Positions 33,722 through 41,614 of a DNA stretch of 64,000 bases are shown one piece after another. The notes beneath the pieces are model-generated. The model made no database searches. It was not told the DNA's origin and saw only the letters and a list, made by a program, of their open reading frames with translations. This DNA comes from JAJTGZ01 sp964403525 (GTDB lineage: Bacteria > Planctomycetota > Phycisphaerae > Phycisphaerales > UBA1924), in the NCBI GenBank assembly GCA_964403525.1, contig CAYOGE010000005.1, positions 1 to 64,000 on the forward strand. Reading direction: 5' to 3'. The first letter of the stretch is position 1. Each line of letters opens with the position of its first letter. The translations under genes were made by a program, and so were the position numbers.

Positions 33722-35242
33722 ATGTCAAAGAACCCCGCCGTTGGTCCGGCCGCTGTGCTTTGCTCGCTCCTTGCGGTTGCTGCGGGCGGCAGAGGGGCTC
33801 TGGGCCAGGTAGAGGTTGTTTTCGCCAACAGCTTTCATGCCCCCGGGAGCCCCAAGAGCTTTGTGCCGGGTAACCCCGACGGGACCCACCTGACCTTCAA
33901 GAACTTCCAGCGGCCGTTCCGCTCGAGCAACGGGCTTGGGTGGGCGATGACACCGACGGTGAACGGTCCCTCAACCGCGCAGGATCAGCTGGTGCTGGTC
34001 GGCTCAGGCTTGAGCGGCGTGGTGACGGCGATGGAGAACATCACGCTCGATAGCGAGGGCGTGCTGGTGGTTCTTGCCACCAACGTTCTGCCTCGCACCG
34101 ACGGCAACGGCAACTGGATTACCGCCGAGAACGGCGGGGAGCGGATCATCACCGGCGGCCTGACAGGGACGCCGACGGTTGTGGTGAAGGGGAGTTCGTC
34201 CCCTACGGCTCCGGCGGGTGTGATCTACGGGGCATCGCCCTTTGGATCGGCCGGGCTTACTGCGCTTGGCCCTTCGTTCCAGGCGGTCACGTCTCTCGCG
34301 CCGGGCGGAGCGAACAAGATCGCCGTGATCGGGCCGTCGATTGTGCTGAGCTGTCCGATCGATGTGCCCACGGGCCAGGCGGGTGGCACCGCGTTCCCGA
34401 TGTCGGACATTGACGCCAATTCGTTCTGGACGGCCTCGTCGGGGACGAGGTGGCTGGCGAAGGGGAAGATCGCGAACCCGAACACCGCCGCCGACGCGGT
34501 TGTGGTGGTGAGCGGCGCGGTCGTGGTGCAGGAGGGCTCGCCGGTGGGGGGGATTTCTGCGAACGTGACCACAATCACCGACGCGTTCATGGAGACGAGC
34601 GGTGACTGGTGCGCCCGCGGCAGCGCCTCAGACGGCGCGGCGTGGGCCGTGGTGAACGGCGTGCTGGTTGCCCGCGTAGGCAGCCCGATCGTGCCGGGAT
34701 CGAGCGAGAACTACGCGTCGCTGCTGGACGTGCGCGTCAACGGCAAGGGCGATTATGTTGTCGTTGGGCGCACGAACAACCCGAACGCCGATCTCACCGA
34801 CGTGATCGTCGTGAACGGGCGGTTCATCGTTGCGCGTGAGAGTGACGGCGTGGACCTGGACGGCGACGGCCAGCCCGAGACGGACCTGTTCCTCAACATC
34901 TTCGACAACAAGATGATGTTCTCCGACGACGGGTACCTCTACTTCGGCAACCGGCTCAAAGCGCTGCCGACGGGGACGGCCGATGCGGGCGGCGCGTCGA
35001 CCAACGCGTCGATGCTGCGCGTCGCGGCGTGCCCGGCGGACATTGGCCGCCAGGGCGGGGTGGCCGGTGCGGACGGCGAGCTGAACAACAACGACTTCAT
35101 CGCGTTCATCGACTACTTCTTCTCGCAGGACCGCCGTGCCGACCGCGGCGTGCAGGGTGGCGTTGCCGGGACTGACGGGCAGTTCGACAACAACGACTTT
35201 GTTGTCTACATCGATCAGTACTTCAGCGGGTGCGGCGCCTGA
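33722..35242 (+). CDS. Exported protein with two C-terminal NNDF dockerin-like repeats
   Basis: A 506-residue protein with a signal peptide (1-30, GALGQV). Most of the body is beta-rich with repeated segments of the DQLVLVGSGLSG or VVVSGAVVVQEGSPVGG type, recalling planctomycete propeller-like secreted proteins. The end has two tandem units: GGVAGADGELNNNDFIAFID followed by YFF, and GGVAGTDGQFDNNDFVVYID followed by QYF. The D-G-x-x-N/D-N-N-D-F-x-x-[F/Y]-I-D pattern resembles the calcium-binding loop of dockerins and is common in Phycisphaerae. It probably serves surface display or complex assembly; function unknown. Confidence 0.8.
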   Translation: MSKNPAVGPAAVLCSLLAVAAGGRGALGQVEVVFANSFHAPGSPKSFVPGNPDGTHLTFKNFQRPFRSSNGLGWAMTPTVNGPSTAQDQLVLVGSGLSGVVTAMENITLDSEGVLVVLATNVLPRTDGNGNWITAENGGERIITGGLTGTPTVVVKGSSSPTAPAGVIYGASPFGSAGLTALGPSFQAVTSLAPGGANKIAVIGPSIVLSCPIDVPTGQAGGTAFPMSDIDANSFWTASSGTRWLAKGKIANPNTAADAVVVVSGAVVVQEGSPVGGISANVTTITDAFMETSGDWCARGSASDGAAWAVVNGVLVARVGSPIVPGSSENYASLLDVRVNGKGDYVVVGRTNNPNADLTDVIVVNGRFIVARESDGVDLDGDGQPETDLFLNIFDNKMMFSDDGYLYFGNRLKALPTGTADAGGASTNASMLRVAACPADIGRQGGVAGADGELNNNDFIAFIDYFFSQDRRADRGVQGGVAGTDGQFDNNDFVVYIDQYFSGCGA

Positions 35243-35316
35243 TCGTGGTGTTGCGCGTCGCGTCGCCCGGGCTCAAGCTGACGGCGGTGTGTGAACCGCC
35301 GGCGACAGAAACCGCA

Positions 35317-35322
35317 TAGACT
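35317..35322 (+). promoter_or_regulatory. Predicted -10 of leaderless mscS-like gene
   Basis: TAGACT lies 6 bases before ATG 35329. There is no Shine-Dalgarno sequence. Confidence 0.4.
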
Positions 35323-35328
35323 CCATCG

Positions 35329-36258
35329 ATGACTCAAGCAGGCACAGCCGTTGCGCCGAGCGTGCACACTCCGGCGGCAGAGGTCTTCTGGCGGGTCTGG
35401 GACTTTCAGTTGCTGAAGCTTGACGACCGGCCGCTGACGGTCGGCTCGCTGGTGATCTTTGTGGTGCTTGTGGCCCTTGGGCTGTGGCTTTCACGGGTGT
35501 TCAGCCGGCTCATCGCCAGGACCGCGGCGCGCCGGCTCAACATCCACGAGGGGCCCGCTGCGGCGATCCAGACGCTGCTGTACTACGTGCTGCTCACGTC
35601 GGCGGTGATCTTTGCACTCAATGTGATCAACGTTCCGCTGACGATCTTCGCGGTCGCGGGCGGGGCGATCGCGATCGGCATCGGGTTTGGCAGCCAGAAC
35701 ATCGTCAACAACTTCATCAGCGGGCTGATCCTGCTTATCGAGCGCCCGGTGCGGGTCGGAGACGTGATTCAACTGGAGGATGTCACCGGTGTGGTGCGTG
35801 CGATCGGTGCGCGGAGCACGCGGATGGTCACCGGCGAGAACGTCGAGATCGTGGTGCCCAACAGCACCCTGCTGCAGAACTTCGTTCGCAACTGGACGCT
35901 CTCGAGCAACGAGGTGCGCAGTGACATCGCCGTCGGCGTCGCGTACGGATCGTCGGTTGCGCGCGTGCAGGAGGCGCTGCTGCGGGCCGCGGCCGAACAC
36001 CCCAAGGTGTTGAAGGAACCCGCGCCGGAGGTGCTCTTTGAAGACTTCGGCGACAACGCGCTGGCGTTCCGCCTGTACTTCTGGCTGTCGATGCGCCGCC
36101 CGTTCGATCGGCTCCGTGTGCAGAGCGACCTGCGGGTCGCCGTAGACCGCTTGTTCCGCGAGGGAGAGGTCGTGGTTGCCTTCCCACAGCGGGACGTTCA
36201 CCTTGACTCGTCCCGTCCGATCGAGGTTCGGTTGACAGGCCAGAGCGACGGCTCGTGA
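35329..36258 (+). CDS. MscS-family mechanosensitive ion channel
   Basis: A 309-residue channel that opens under membrane tension to relieve osmotic downshock. Membrane segments lie at about 39-60 (VGSLVIFVVLVALGLWL) and 85-108 (YYVLLTSAVIFALNVI), with the pore helix after (VAGGAIAIGIGFGSQNIVNNFISGL). The cytoplasmic beta domain begins with RPVRVGDVIQL, and EIVVPNSTLL is a family motif. It has three predicted helices like E. coli MscS. No accessory domain is fused. Confidence 0.93.
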   Translation: MTQAGTAVAPSVHTPAAEVFWRVWDFQLLKLDDRPLTVGSLVIFVVLVALGLWLSRVFSRLIARTAARRLNIHEGPAAAIQTLLYYVLLTSAVIFALNVINVPLTIFAVAGGAIAIGIGFGSQNIVNNFISGLILLIERPVRVGDVIQLEDVTGVVRAIGARSTRMVTGENVEIVVPNSTLLQNFVRNWTLSSNEVRSDIAVGVAYGSSVARVQEALLRAAAEHPKVLKEPAPEVLFEDFGDNALAFRLYFWLSMRRPFDRLRVQSDLRVAVDRLFREGEVVVAFPQRDVHLDSSRPIEVRLTGQSDGS

Positions 36259-36312
36259 GCGTGCACGCTCACCCGAGGCCGTTCCGCAGAGTGACTCGCA
36301 GGAGAGCATGGC

Positions 36313-37350
36313 ATGAACAACCCAGCGAAGGAAGTTGGCGGCGACGGACGCATCTTTGAGATCACCGTTGACCGCGGGGGGGCTCGCAGCGTTGCCGACA
36401 ACTCCGCGGGGCACGGGCAGCGTGCCGGGGAAGACTGGACGTGGCACCATCGCGAACTTCGGCACCCCTACACCGAGCGGTGGCTCTCCGAGTCCGCGGG
36501 GCTTGACGAGATCGCGCTGCAGGCGCTTCTGGCAGAGGACGCACGCCCGCGCCTGCTGCGGCGACCGACCGGCATCGTCGTTGTGTTGCGCGGCGTGAAC
36601 CTGAACGCGGGGGCCGAGCCGGAGGACATGATCTCGGTGCGGATCTGGTGCGATGCGCACCGCCTGATTACCCTGCGGACGCCGCACCTGAAGACCATCC
36701 AGGCGGTGCGGGACCAGATCGAAGCCGGGAGCGGTCCCGGTTCGCCGGGCGAAGCGCTGGTCGAGATTGTCTGGGGCCTGACCGACCGCGTGTCGCCGGT
36801 GCTCGAGCGAATCGACGAGGAAACAGGGGATTATGAGGACAGGGTCTCGACGCGGCCGGTCGAAGACCTGCGCACGGGGATTGCCGAGTTGAAGCGACGC
36901 GTGATCGCGATCAGGCGCTACTTGTCGCCGCAGCGCGATGCGTTGCTCATGCTCTCGGCGGAGCCCGCGCCCTGGCTCACGGATATGCACAGGGCGCACT
37001 TCCGTGAGTGCGCCGACCGCGTTACACGGTACGTTGAAGACCTGGACGAGCTGCGCGATCGCGAGGTTGTGCTGCACGAGGAACTCGCCGGACGCCTTGC
37101 CCAGCAGCTCAACCGCAACATGTACCTGCTCTCGGTGTTGACAGGCCTCTTTCTCCCTTTGGGCTTTCTCACGGGCTTGCTTGGCATCAACGTTGGCGGG
37201 ATCCCGGGGGTGCACTCGGACTGGGCCTTTGTCGTCGTCTGTGTGATCCTGCTGCTGGTCGGGGTGATGGTGCTGTTGCTGTTCCGCCGCATGCGTCTGT
37301 TGCCTTCGGACGGGCGTCAACGCGGTGATCCGAACCAGAGTCGGCTGTAA
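36313..37350 (+). CDS. CorA-superfamily transporter, ZntB-like
   Basis: A 345-residue 2-TM-GxN transporter. The long cytoplasmic domain has WTWHHREL, GIVVVLRGVNLNAGAEPEDM and ISVRIWCDAHRLITLR. Two C-terminal helices (YLLSVLTGLFLPLGFLTGLLGI and WAFVVVCVILLLVGVMVLLLF) flank the GIN motif (LLGINVGGIPG) in place of CorA GMN. GxN with I/V and the GVNLN sequence point to ZntB, which moves zinc. ATG 36313 is preceded by AGGAGAG. The direction of transport is uncertain. Confidence 0.88.
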   Translation: MNNPAKEVGGDGRIFEITVDRGGARSVADNSAGHGQRAGEDWTWHHRELRHPYTERWLSESAGLDEIALQALLAEDARPRLLRRPTGIVVVLRGVNLNAGAEPEDMISVRIWCDAHRLITLRTPHLKTIQAVRDQIEAGSGPGSPGEALVEIVWGLTDRVSPVLERIDEETGDYEDRVSTRPVEDLRTGIAELKRRVIAIRRYLSPQRDALLMLSAEPAPWLTDMHRAHFRECADRVTRYVEDLDELRDREVVLHEELAGRLAQQLNRNMYLLSVLTGLFLPLGFLTGLLGINVGGIPGVHSDWAFVVVCVILLLVGVMVLLLFRRMRLLPSDGRQRGDPNQSRL

Positions 37351-37449
37351 GAAGAATTGTGCGCCGGCGGCGCGACAGGTCACGCCGCGCGAGTGGCGGG
37401 AGTGTTCAACGATCGATCCGGTCCAGCCCGCCGACGATGGAGTGAACGA

Positions 37450-37845
37450 ATGACGATCAGCAAAGAAATTGTGACCTACAACGCGGCGCAGACTGCCGGT
37501 GACAAGAAGATTTGCCGTCTCCTTGCCGAGACGATCGACGGCGCGCTGGTGGGCGCGGAGTGCAAAGTCTGGCACCGCCACCCAGTCTGGTTCATCGACG
37601 GGAACCCGATCGTCGGCTACCAGAAGCTCAAGGACTGCGTCCGCCTCTTGTTCTGGAGTGGCCAGTCGTTTGACGAGCCTGCGTTGACACCCGAAGGCTC
37701 GTTCAAGGCGGCCGAGGTGCGCTTTGCCTCGCACAGCGAGGTTTCGCCGCGAGAGGTCAAGCGGTGGCTCAGAAAGGCGATGGAGATCCAGTGGGACTAC
37801 AAGAACATCGTGAAGCGGAAAGGAAGGCTTGAGCGGCTGAAGTAA
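37450..37845 (+). CDS. DUF1801 domain protein
   Basis: A 131-residue protein of the DUF1801/YdhG group, often near stress genes. It shows AECKVWHRHPVWFIDGNPIVGYQKLKDCVRLLFWSGQSFDE and a helical end with DYKNIVKRKGRLERLK. Its fold is related to the frataxin/IscS-binding type. Function is unknown. ATG 37450 has GGAG 8 bases upstream. The frame stays open above but without similarity. Converges with the YdeI-like gene across a 208-base gap that contains no gene. Confidence 0.8.
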   Translation: MTISKEIVTYNAAQTAGDKKICRLLAETIDGALVGAECKVWHRHPVWFIDGNPIVGYQKLKDCVRLLFWSGQSFDEPALTPEGSFKAAEVRFASHSEVSPREVKRWLRKAMEIQWDYKNIVKRKGRLERLK

Positions 37846-38053
37846 CGTCTGAGCCGCTCTTGCACTGGCTGCACGCCGTTAGCGTGTTCCGCGCGTATTC
37901 CCGAGCCCTGGCAAGCGTGGATATCACCTCGCGCGTCCGTTCGTCCGCGAGTTCGCTTGATCGCAGGCCTGTCGGAATCGCGATATCCGCAACGCCGGGT
38001 GCGGGCAGTGCTACGGGCAGCGCGTTCGGAAAAGAAAGCGACGTGGCAGGTGT

Positions 38054-38500
38054 TCAGGGAGAGCGCTTGCCGTTGGCGAGCCGCTTGCAGGCCTTCGCGA
38101 TCCGTTCGGTACGATCGCTCCGTTCAGCGGCCGCGTCGATCCAATCAACGATTTCTCTGCGCTCGGCCGGTGTCAGCGTGCTCCACTGCGCCTTGGCCGG
38201 CTTGTTCGATGCGGTTCCGAGCACCCTGTAAAAGTCCATCGGCACCACCGCGTAGCAGCAAGGGCGTCGCTTCCCCGCTGCGAGGTTTTCGCAGGCGATC
38301 CTGATGCGTCGCTGCCGCGTCTCCGCCTGCTTGGCGGAATCGATCCACCTCAGGAAATCGTGGCGTGCGATCGGTGTCAGGTCTTGCCACGAGGCGGCGG
38401 CCTGAGGTGCCGCGGCGAATGCCTTGCGGAGGTCGGCGGGGACGCTTCTTGGGCCAGGCGTTTGAGCTTCCGTGCCGGGCTGAGTGTTCGGGCGCTTCAT
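38054..38500 (-). CDS. YdeI/OmpD-associated (OmdA) family protein, duplicated repeat
   Basis: A 148-residue protein in which the OmdA motif occurs twice: SWQDLTPIARHDFLRWID with SAKQAETRQRRI, and QWSTLTPAERREIVDWID with AAAERSDRTERI. Between them is RRPCCYAVVPMDFYRVLG. In the family, L-T-P-x-x-R and AK-x-x-E-T-R-x-R-R-I are the hallmark. Its members were linked to bacteriocin or polymyxin resistance in some species; function here is unknown. It lies 71 bases after the HxlR gene and may belong to that transcript. ATG 38500. Confidence 0.8.
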   Translation of the reverse strand: MKRPNTQPGTEAQTPGPRSVPADLRKAFAAAPQAAASWQDLTPIARHDFLRWIDSAKQAETRQRRIRIACENLAAGKRRPCCYAVVPMDFYRVLGTASNKPAKAQWSTLTPAERREIVDWIDAAAERSDRTERIAKACKRLANGKRSP

Positions 38501-38571
38501 TCTGGATGCAAAGCGTAGCGGTTGCGCCAGTCCACCGGACGTGCCGGCGCAGAGGGCTGACCTGCGACGAC

Positions 38572-38976
38572 TCAACGCTTTCGCCCACGCGACGATGTTG
38601 CCCTTGACCGCGTCCCTTCCGTTCCTACCTGTATCAACGCCGCCGTTCCAGGCACGTGCGCGAGCCCCCAGTCGCGCATGGCCTGCAAGAGTGGCAAGAG
38701 TGAGCGCCCGAGCGCTGTGAGGTGGTATTCGGAACTGCCCGCCCGACTTTCGGATGCCTTCGCATCGATCAGACCGTGGGTCTTCAACTGTTCCAGGCGC
38801 GACGCGAGGATGTTGGTCGCGATGCCCTCTGGCGAGGCTGCCAGGTCCTTGTAGCGCGACTGTCCGGAGAACAGATCTCGGATGATCAGGAGCGTCCACT
38901 TGTCGCCGATGATGTCCAGCGTCCCGGACACCGGGCAGGGGGAGCGCTTCACTGCGAGATTCGCTTTTCTGCTCAC
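38572..38976 (-). CDS. HxlR-family transcriptional regulator
   Basis: A 134-residue MarR-like winged-helix regulator. It has CPVSGTLDIIGDKWTLLIIRDLFSGQSRYKDLA, with C14 in the position conserved as the redox-sensing Cys in HypR/YodB proteins, then ATNILASRLEQLKTHGLID and YHLTALGRSLLPLLQAM. It likely senses oxidants or electrophiles. GTG 38976 overlaps the DinB stop as GTGA. The operon promoter carries a palindrome that could be its own operator (39,594-39,608). Confidence 0.9.
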   Translation of the reverse strand: MSRKANLAVKRSPCPVSGTLDIIGDKWTLLIIRDLFSGQSRYKDLAASPEGIATNILASRLEQLKTHGLIDAKASESRAGSSEYHLTALGRSLLPLLQAMRDWGLAHVPGTAALIQVGTEGTRSRATSSRGRKR

Positions 38977-39572
38977 TTGGGGCTCCGCTTAACCTCGCTC
39001 AGGATGCGGGCGATCTGCGCGCGGTGTATGCCCACGTGGGTCGCGGCCATCGCGTGCCATCCGGCGGCGTCGAGCGGTCCGAACCAAGGGTGAGCGTAGC
39101 GGAGCGGAGTGCGCAGGTTTTCGCGCACCGCAACGATTGACAGCAGTTGATCGCAGGATGACTCATAGGCAGTGACGACGCTGGCATCCACGTTCGCGCC
39201 GGGCTTGACCGCCGCGGTGCTGGCCTCTCCTTCCGGCACGCGTCCGTGCAGGAGACCGTCGATGACCTGCGCGATCTGCACGTTGACGATGCGGAGGTGA
39301 TCGAGGGTCATCCAGACCGACCAGAACCTGCTGCTGTCCTCAAGACCGCGGAGGCGTGGGATCAGCTTCCGGACGCTGAGTTCGTCGTCGGTTGCTGCTC
39401 GGTACAGGCTGGAGATGGCTTCGCGCTCACGTGTGAACTGAGCGGTGAACTGCGCTGGGCTGCCGCGCCACCTGCGCAGGGCGAAGAGCGCCCCGCCGAC
39501 GAGGCGTTCAACGGCTGGGATGCCGGCGCCGGGCGGCGCGAGACGGGGCACAGTGGTGGGATGGCTGCTCAT
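38973..39572 (-). CDS. DinB-like four-helix protein
   Basis: A 199-residue protein of the DinB/DUF1569 type. Metal-site histidines appear as MTLDHLRIVN, YAHPWFGPL, and ATHVGIHRAQI. The helical N-terminal part includes LVGGALFALRRWR and SSLYRAATDDEL. DinB proteins include bacillithiol or mycothiol-dependent transferases; here no thiol partner is visible. It is the first gene of the DinB-HxlR pair, ATG 39572. Its product may answer the same stress that the HxlR regulator senses, which is inference. Confidence 0.78.
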   Translation of the reverse strand: MSSHPTTVPRLAPPGAGIPAVERLVGGALFALRRWRGSPAQFTAQFTREREAISSLYRAATDDELSVRKLIPRLRGLEDSSRFWSVWMTLDHLRIVNVQIAQVIDGLLHGRVPEGEASTAAVKPGANVDASVVTAYESSCDQLLSIVAVRENLRTPLRYAHPWFGPLDAAGWHAMAATHVGIHRAQIARILSEVKRSPK

Positions 39573-39578
39573 AGCCAA

Positions 39579-39607
39579 AGCGTACCACAATCGCTTGCAA
39601 AAAGCAA
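39579..39607 (-). promoter_or_regulatory. Promoter of DinB-HxlR operon with overlapping palindrome
   Basis: On the minus strand TTGCTT (39602-39607), a 17-base spacer and TACGCT (39579-39584) form a sigma70-like promoter. It lies 6 bases before ATG 39572. The palindrome CTTGC-N5-GCAAG (39594-39608) covers the -35 box and spacer and would block polymerase if bound. HxlR is the obvious candidate. Confidence 0.65.
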
Positions 39608-39967
39608 GTAATATGGGCGGCCGAAGGCGGTGCTGGATGGTGGGGGGTACGAGATGACGTCAAGGCCGGGACCGCCAAAGGAAGCAGCGAGCGGCCCGGT
39701 ATGCCGCAACGAGACGCGCTACGGCCACGCGAGCCAGCCGCGCCGCGTCGTTTCGGCCGCGCGCCAGGCAAAGAAATGAGTGCGCCCTGAAACCGGCGTG
39801 TACTCATCCGCGAAGGCGTCCGCCCCGGCGATTCCGGCGGCACGGTTCGCGTCGACGGCCGTCCGCAAGAACGCGCACCTGTGAAAACACTCGTGCCCTC
39901 GCACAAGCGCCGGTGTGTCCGCAGATCGTGCGACGGCAAGCCTTGGTGCAGCGGCCCCCAAAGCACC

Positions 39968-39995
39968 GATGGCCCCGGCACCTGCCGAGGCCATC
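39968..39995 (-). terminator. Trailer hairpin of tRNA-Pro(GGG)
   Basis: A 12-bp stem with AGGT loop (GATGGCCTCGGC/GCCGGGGCCATC on the minus strand) lies 12 bases after the tRNA. It is followed by GGTGCTTT, a weak T run. The same structure follows the other tRNA-Pro. Confidence 0.6.
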
Positions 39996-40007
39996 AAGTC
40001 TGCTGAA

Positions 40008-40081
40008 TCGGGGTGGCGGGATTTGAACCCACGACCTTTTGACCCCCAGTCAAACGCGCTACCAAACTGCGCTACACCCCG
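40008..40081 (-). tRNA. tRNA-Pro (GGG)
   Basis: A 74-base tRNA with acceptor CGGGGTG/CACCCCG, anticodon loop in TTTGACTGGGGGTCAAA giving anticodon GGG, T arm with GGGTTCAAATCCC and discriminator A. CCA is not encoded. Confidence 0.95.
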
Positions 40082-40203
40082 GTGGCGAGAGGGAGCATAG
40101 GCCTCGATTCTCACAGAAATCGACCCCCCCTGTAACCGCCAGTGGCCTTGCGTGCACTCTAGTGGTGTGGCCGCAATCCGCGGCCGAATTCAGGAGTATT
40201 CCG

Positions 40204-40722
40204 ATGCGGAAACGGTTCATCTTTGGTGCGTTGATCGGGGTTGGGCTGCTGACTGGTGCCGCTGCGCTGCATGCCGCGAACCAGCCGGGGGACGGGCATG
40301 GCCCATTTGGTGGCCTCTTCGCCCGGTTCCATCAGTTGCACGGCGGCCAACTGCAGCGATTGCACCAGGAACTCAACCTCTCGCCCGAGCAGCGGGAGGC
40401 CGCGCAACAGACGCTCATGGCGCACCGCGGCGAAATCGCGGGCGTACTCCGACCGGTGGTTGAGGCGCACCGAGCCTTGCATGACGCGGTGATGACCGAC
40501 AAGGCCGACGCCGCCAGCATCCGAAAGGCCGCCGATAACCTCGGCAAGGCTGTCGGAGATGCGGCCGTCACGTTCGCATCAATCAAGACTGAGCTTCTGG
40601 CCAACGCCAAGCTCACGCCCGAGCAACTCGCCAAGGCCGCGGAGATGCGGGGGGCATTCCAGACCTCGGTCGACGAACTGCTGAATACCCTTCAGTCCGC
40701 GTCCGAGAAGCCGAGTCGATGA
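40204..40722 (+). CDS. Spy/CpxP-like periplasmic helical protein
   Basis: A 172-residue protein with a signal peptide (1-25, ALHAA). A His-rich helix (DGHGPFGGLFARFHQLHGG) is followed by the L-x-L-x-x-x-Q motifs LNLSPEQREAAQQTLMAH and LTPEQLAKAAEMR, which match LTxxQ in Spy/CpxP/ZraP proteins. Those are dimeric chaperones or metal sensors. ATG 40204 has GGAG 6 bases upstream. It is the first gene of a four-gene operon with an ECF sigma factor; its stop overlaps the next start (ATGA). Confidence 0.85.
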   Translation: MRKRFIFGALIGVGLLTGAAALHAANQPGDGHGPFGGLFARFHQLHGGQLQRLHQELNLSPEQREAAQQTLMAHRGEIAGVLRPVVEAHRALHDAVMTDKADAASIRKAADNLGKAVGDAAVTFASIKTELLANAKLTPEQLAKAAEMRGAFQTSVDELLNTLQSASEKPSR

Positions 40723-41372
40723 CCGATCCTTCCAGTACTAACCGCGTTCTACCGGGCCCGGGAGCGCTGCTCCCGTGGCTCTCTTGCGTGCTGGCCGCCG
40801 CCCACTCCGACGCGCCCGGCGCGATCGACCCGCCCGTCGATGCGCGGGCCGCGGTTGACTGGGAGGACGTTGTCGCATCGCGAGGCGGTGATCACGGTGC
40901 TTTCGAGCGGATCGTGCGGAGGTACCAGCAGGAGGTCGCGCGTCGGCTGCGGCGGTTCTCACGCGACCCGCTTGTAATCGAGGAGCTGACGCACGAGACG
41001 TTCGTCCAGGCCTTCATCAGCCTGTCGCGGTTCCGCGGTGATGCACCACTCGTGCACTGGCTGCACCGGATTGCCGTTCGGGCCGGCTATCGCTACTGGA
41101 AGAAGGAGCGCCCGCGCCAGGTGCTGCAGGGCGTAGAACCCGTAACGGCCCCGCCGCCCACCCATGATCAGGGGCGTTTGGCCGCGGTGATGGATGCGCT
41201 TCCCCCGCGCGATCGGCTTGTCCTCACGCTGCTGTACCTGGAAGGGTGTTCGGTCCTTCAGACTGCCGCGCTGACTGGCTGGAGCCGTGCGATGGTCAAG
41301 GTGCAAGCCTACCGCGCACGTGGGCGGCTGCGTGCCCTGATGCGGCGCGACCATGAAAGGGGTGACCGATGA
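40719..41372 (+). CDS. ECF sigma factor in Spy/CnrX-like operon
   Basis: A 217-residue sigma factor. Region 2 contains AFERIVRRYQQEVARRLRRF, VIEELTHETFVQAFISLSRFRGDAP and HWLHRIAVRAGYRYWKK; region 4 contains LPPRDRLVLTLLYLEGCSVL then TAALTGWSRAMVKVQAYRARGRLRAL. A 45-residue N-terminal extension precedes region 2. It is coupled by ATGA to the Spy-like gene and to the following small membrane protein. The order resembles CnrH with CnrY and CnrX. Confidence 0.9.
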   Translation: MTDPSSTNRVLPGPGALLPWLSCVLAAAHSDAPGAIDPPVDARAAVDWEDVVASRGGDHGAFERIVRRYQQEVARRLRRFSRDPLVIEELTHETFVQAFISLSRFRGDAPLVHWLHRIAVRAGYRYWKKERPRQVLQGVEPVTAPPPTHDQGRLAAVMDALPPRDRLVLTLLYLEGCSVLQTAALTGWSRAMVKVQAYRARGRLRALMRRDHERGDR

Positions 41373-41614
41373 ACGAGGTGGAGTGGCTCAAGTCACTCGA
41401 TACCCCCGGAGCGGCCCCGGTTGTTGATGTGGTGCCGGGCGTCATTCAGGCGATCCAATCGGTCGAGCCCGACTCTGCCCGTATCTACCAGGTTGCCGCA
41501 ATCGCGGCTCTGCTGATCGGGGCGGTCACGCTGATGATCGGGTTGCCGGCTCTTTCTGACGGCCCGAACCCGCTCGACGGCCTGGCCGAGTCGTTCAACA
41601 TGGTGCAGCGATGA
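41369..41614 (+). CDS. Short one-TM protein, CnrY-like anti-sigma candidate
   Basis: An 81-residue protein. The first 40 residues are acidic and cytoplasmic (MNEVEWLKSLDTPGAAPVVD), 41-62 form one helix (QVAAIAALLIGAVTLMIGLPAL), and the short tail is outside. CnrY, the short membrane anti-sigma factor of metal resistance, has the same plan: a small N-terminal sigma-binding peptide plus one helix. There is no sequence proof. It overlaps both neighbours by ATGA. Confidence 0.7.
   Translation: MNEVEWLKSLDTPGAAPVVDVVPGVIQAIQSVEPDSARIYQVAAIAALLIGAVTLMIGLPALSDGPNPLDGLAESFNMVQR

Larger units (their letters stand above)
39573..40007. other. Gene-free region upstream of DinB-HxlR
   Basis: A 435-base stretch with no convincing coding sequence. 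It holds the DinB operon promoter and palindrome at its left end and the trailer hairpin of tRNA-Pro(GGG) at its right end. The middle is GC-rich with weak open frames only. Confidence 0.6.

Noticed and set aside
35283..35300. Hairpin GGCGGT/ACCGCC after the repeat protein as terminator
   Set aside because: It has no T run and lies close to the mscS promoter, so its function is unclear.
35491..37734. Open frame of 747 codons antisense to mscS and zntB-like genes
   Set aside because: It covers two well-supported plus-strand genes and has Arg/His-rich shadow composition.
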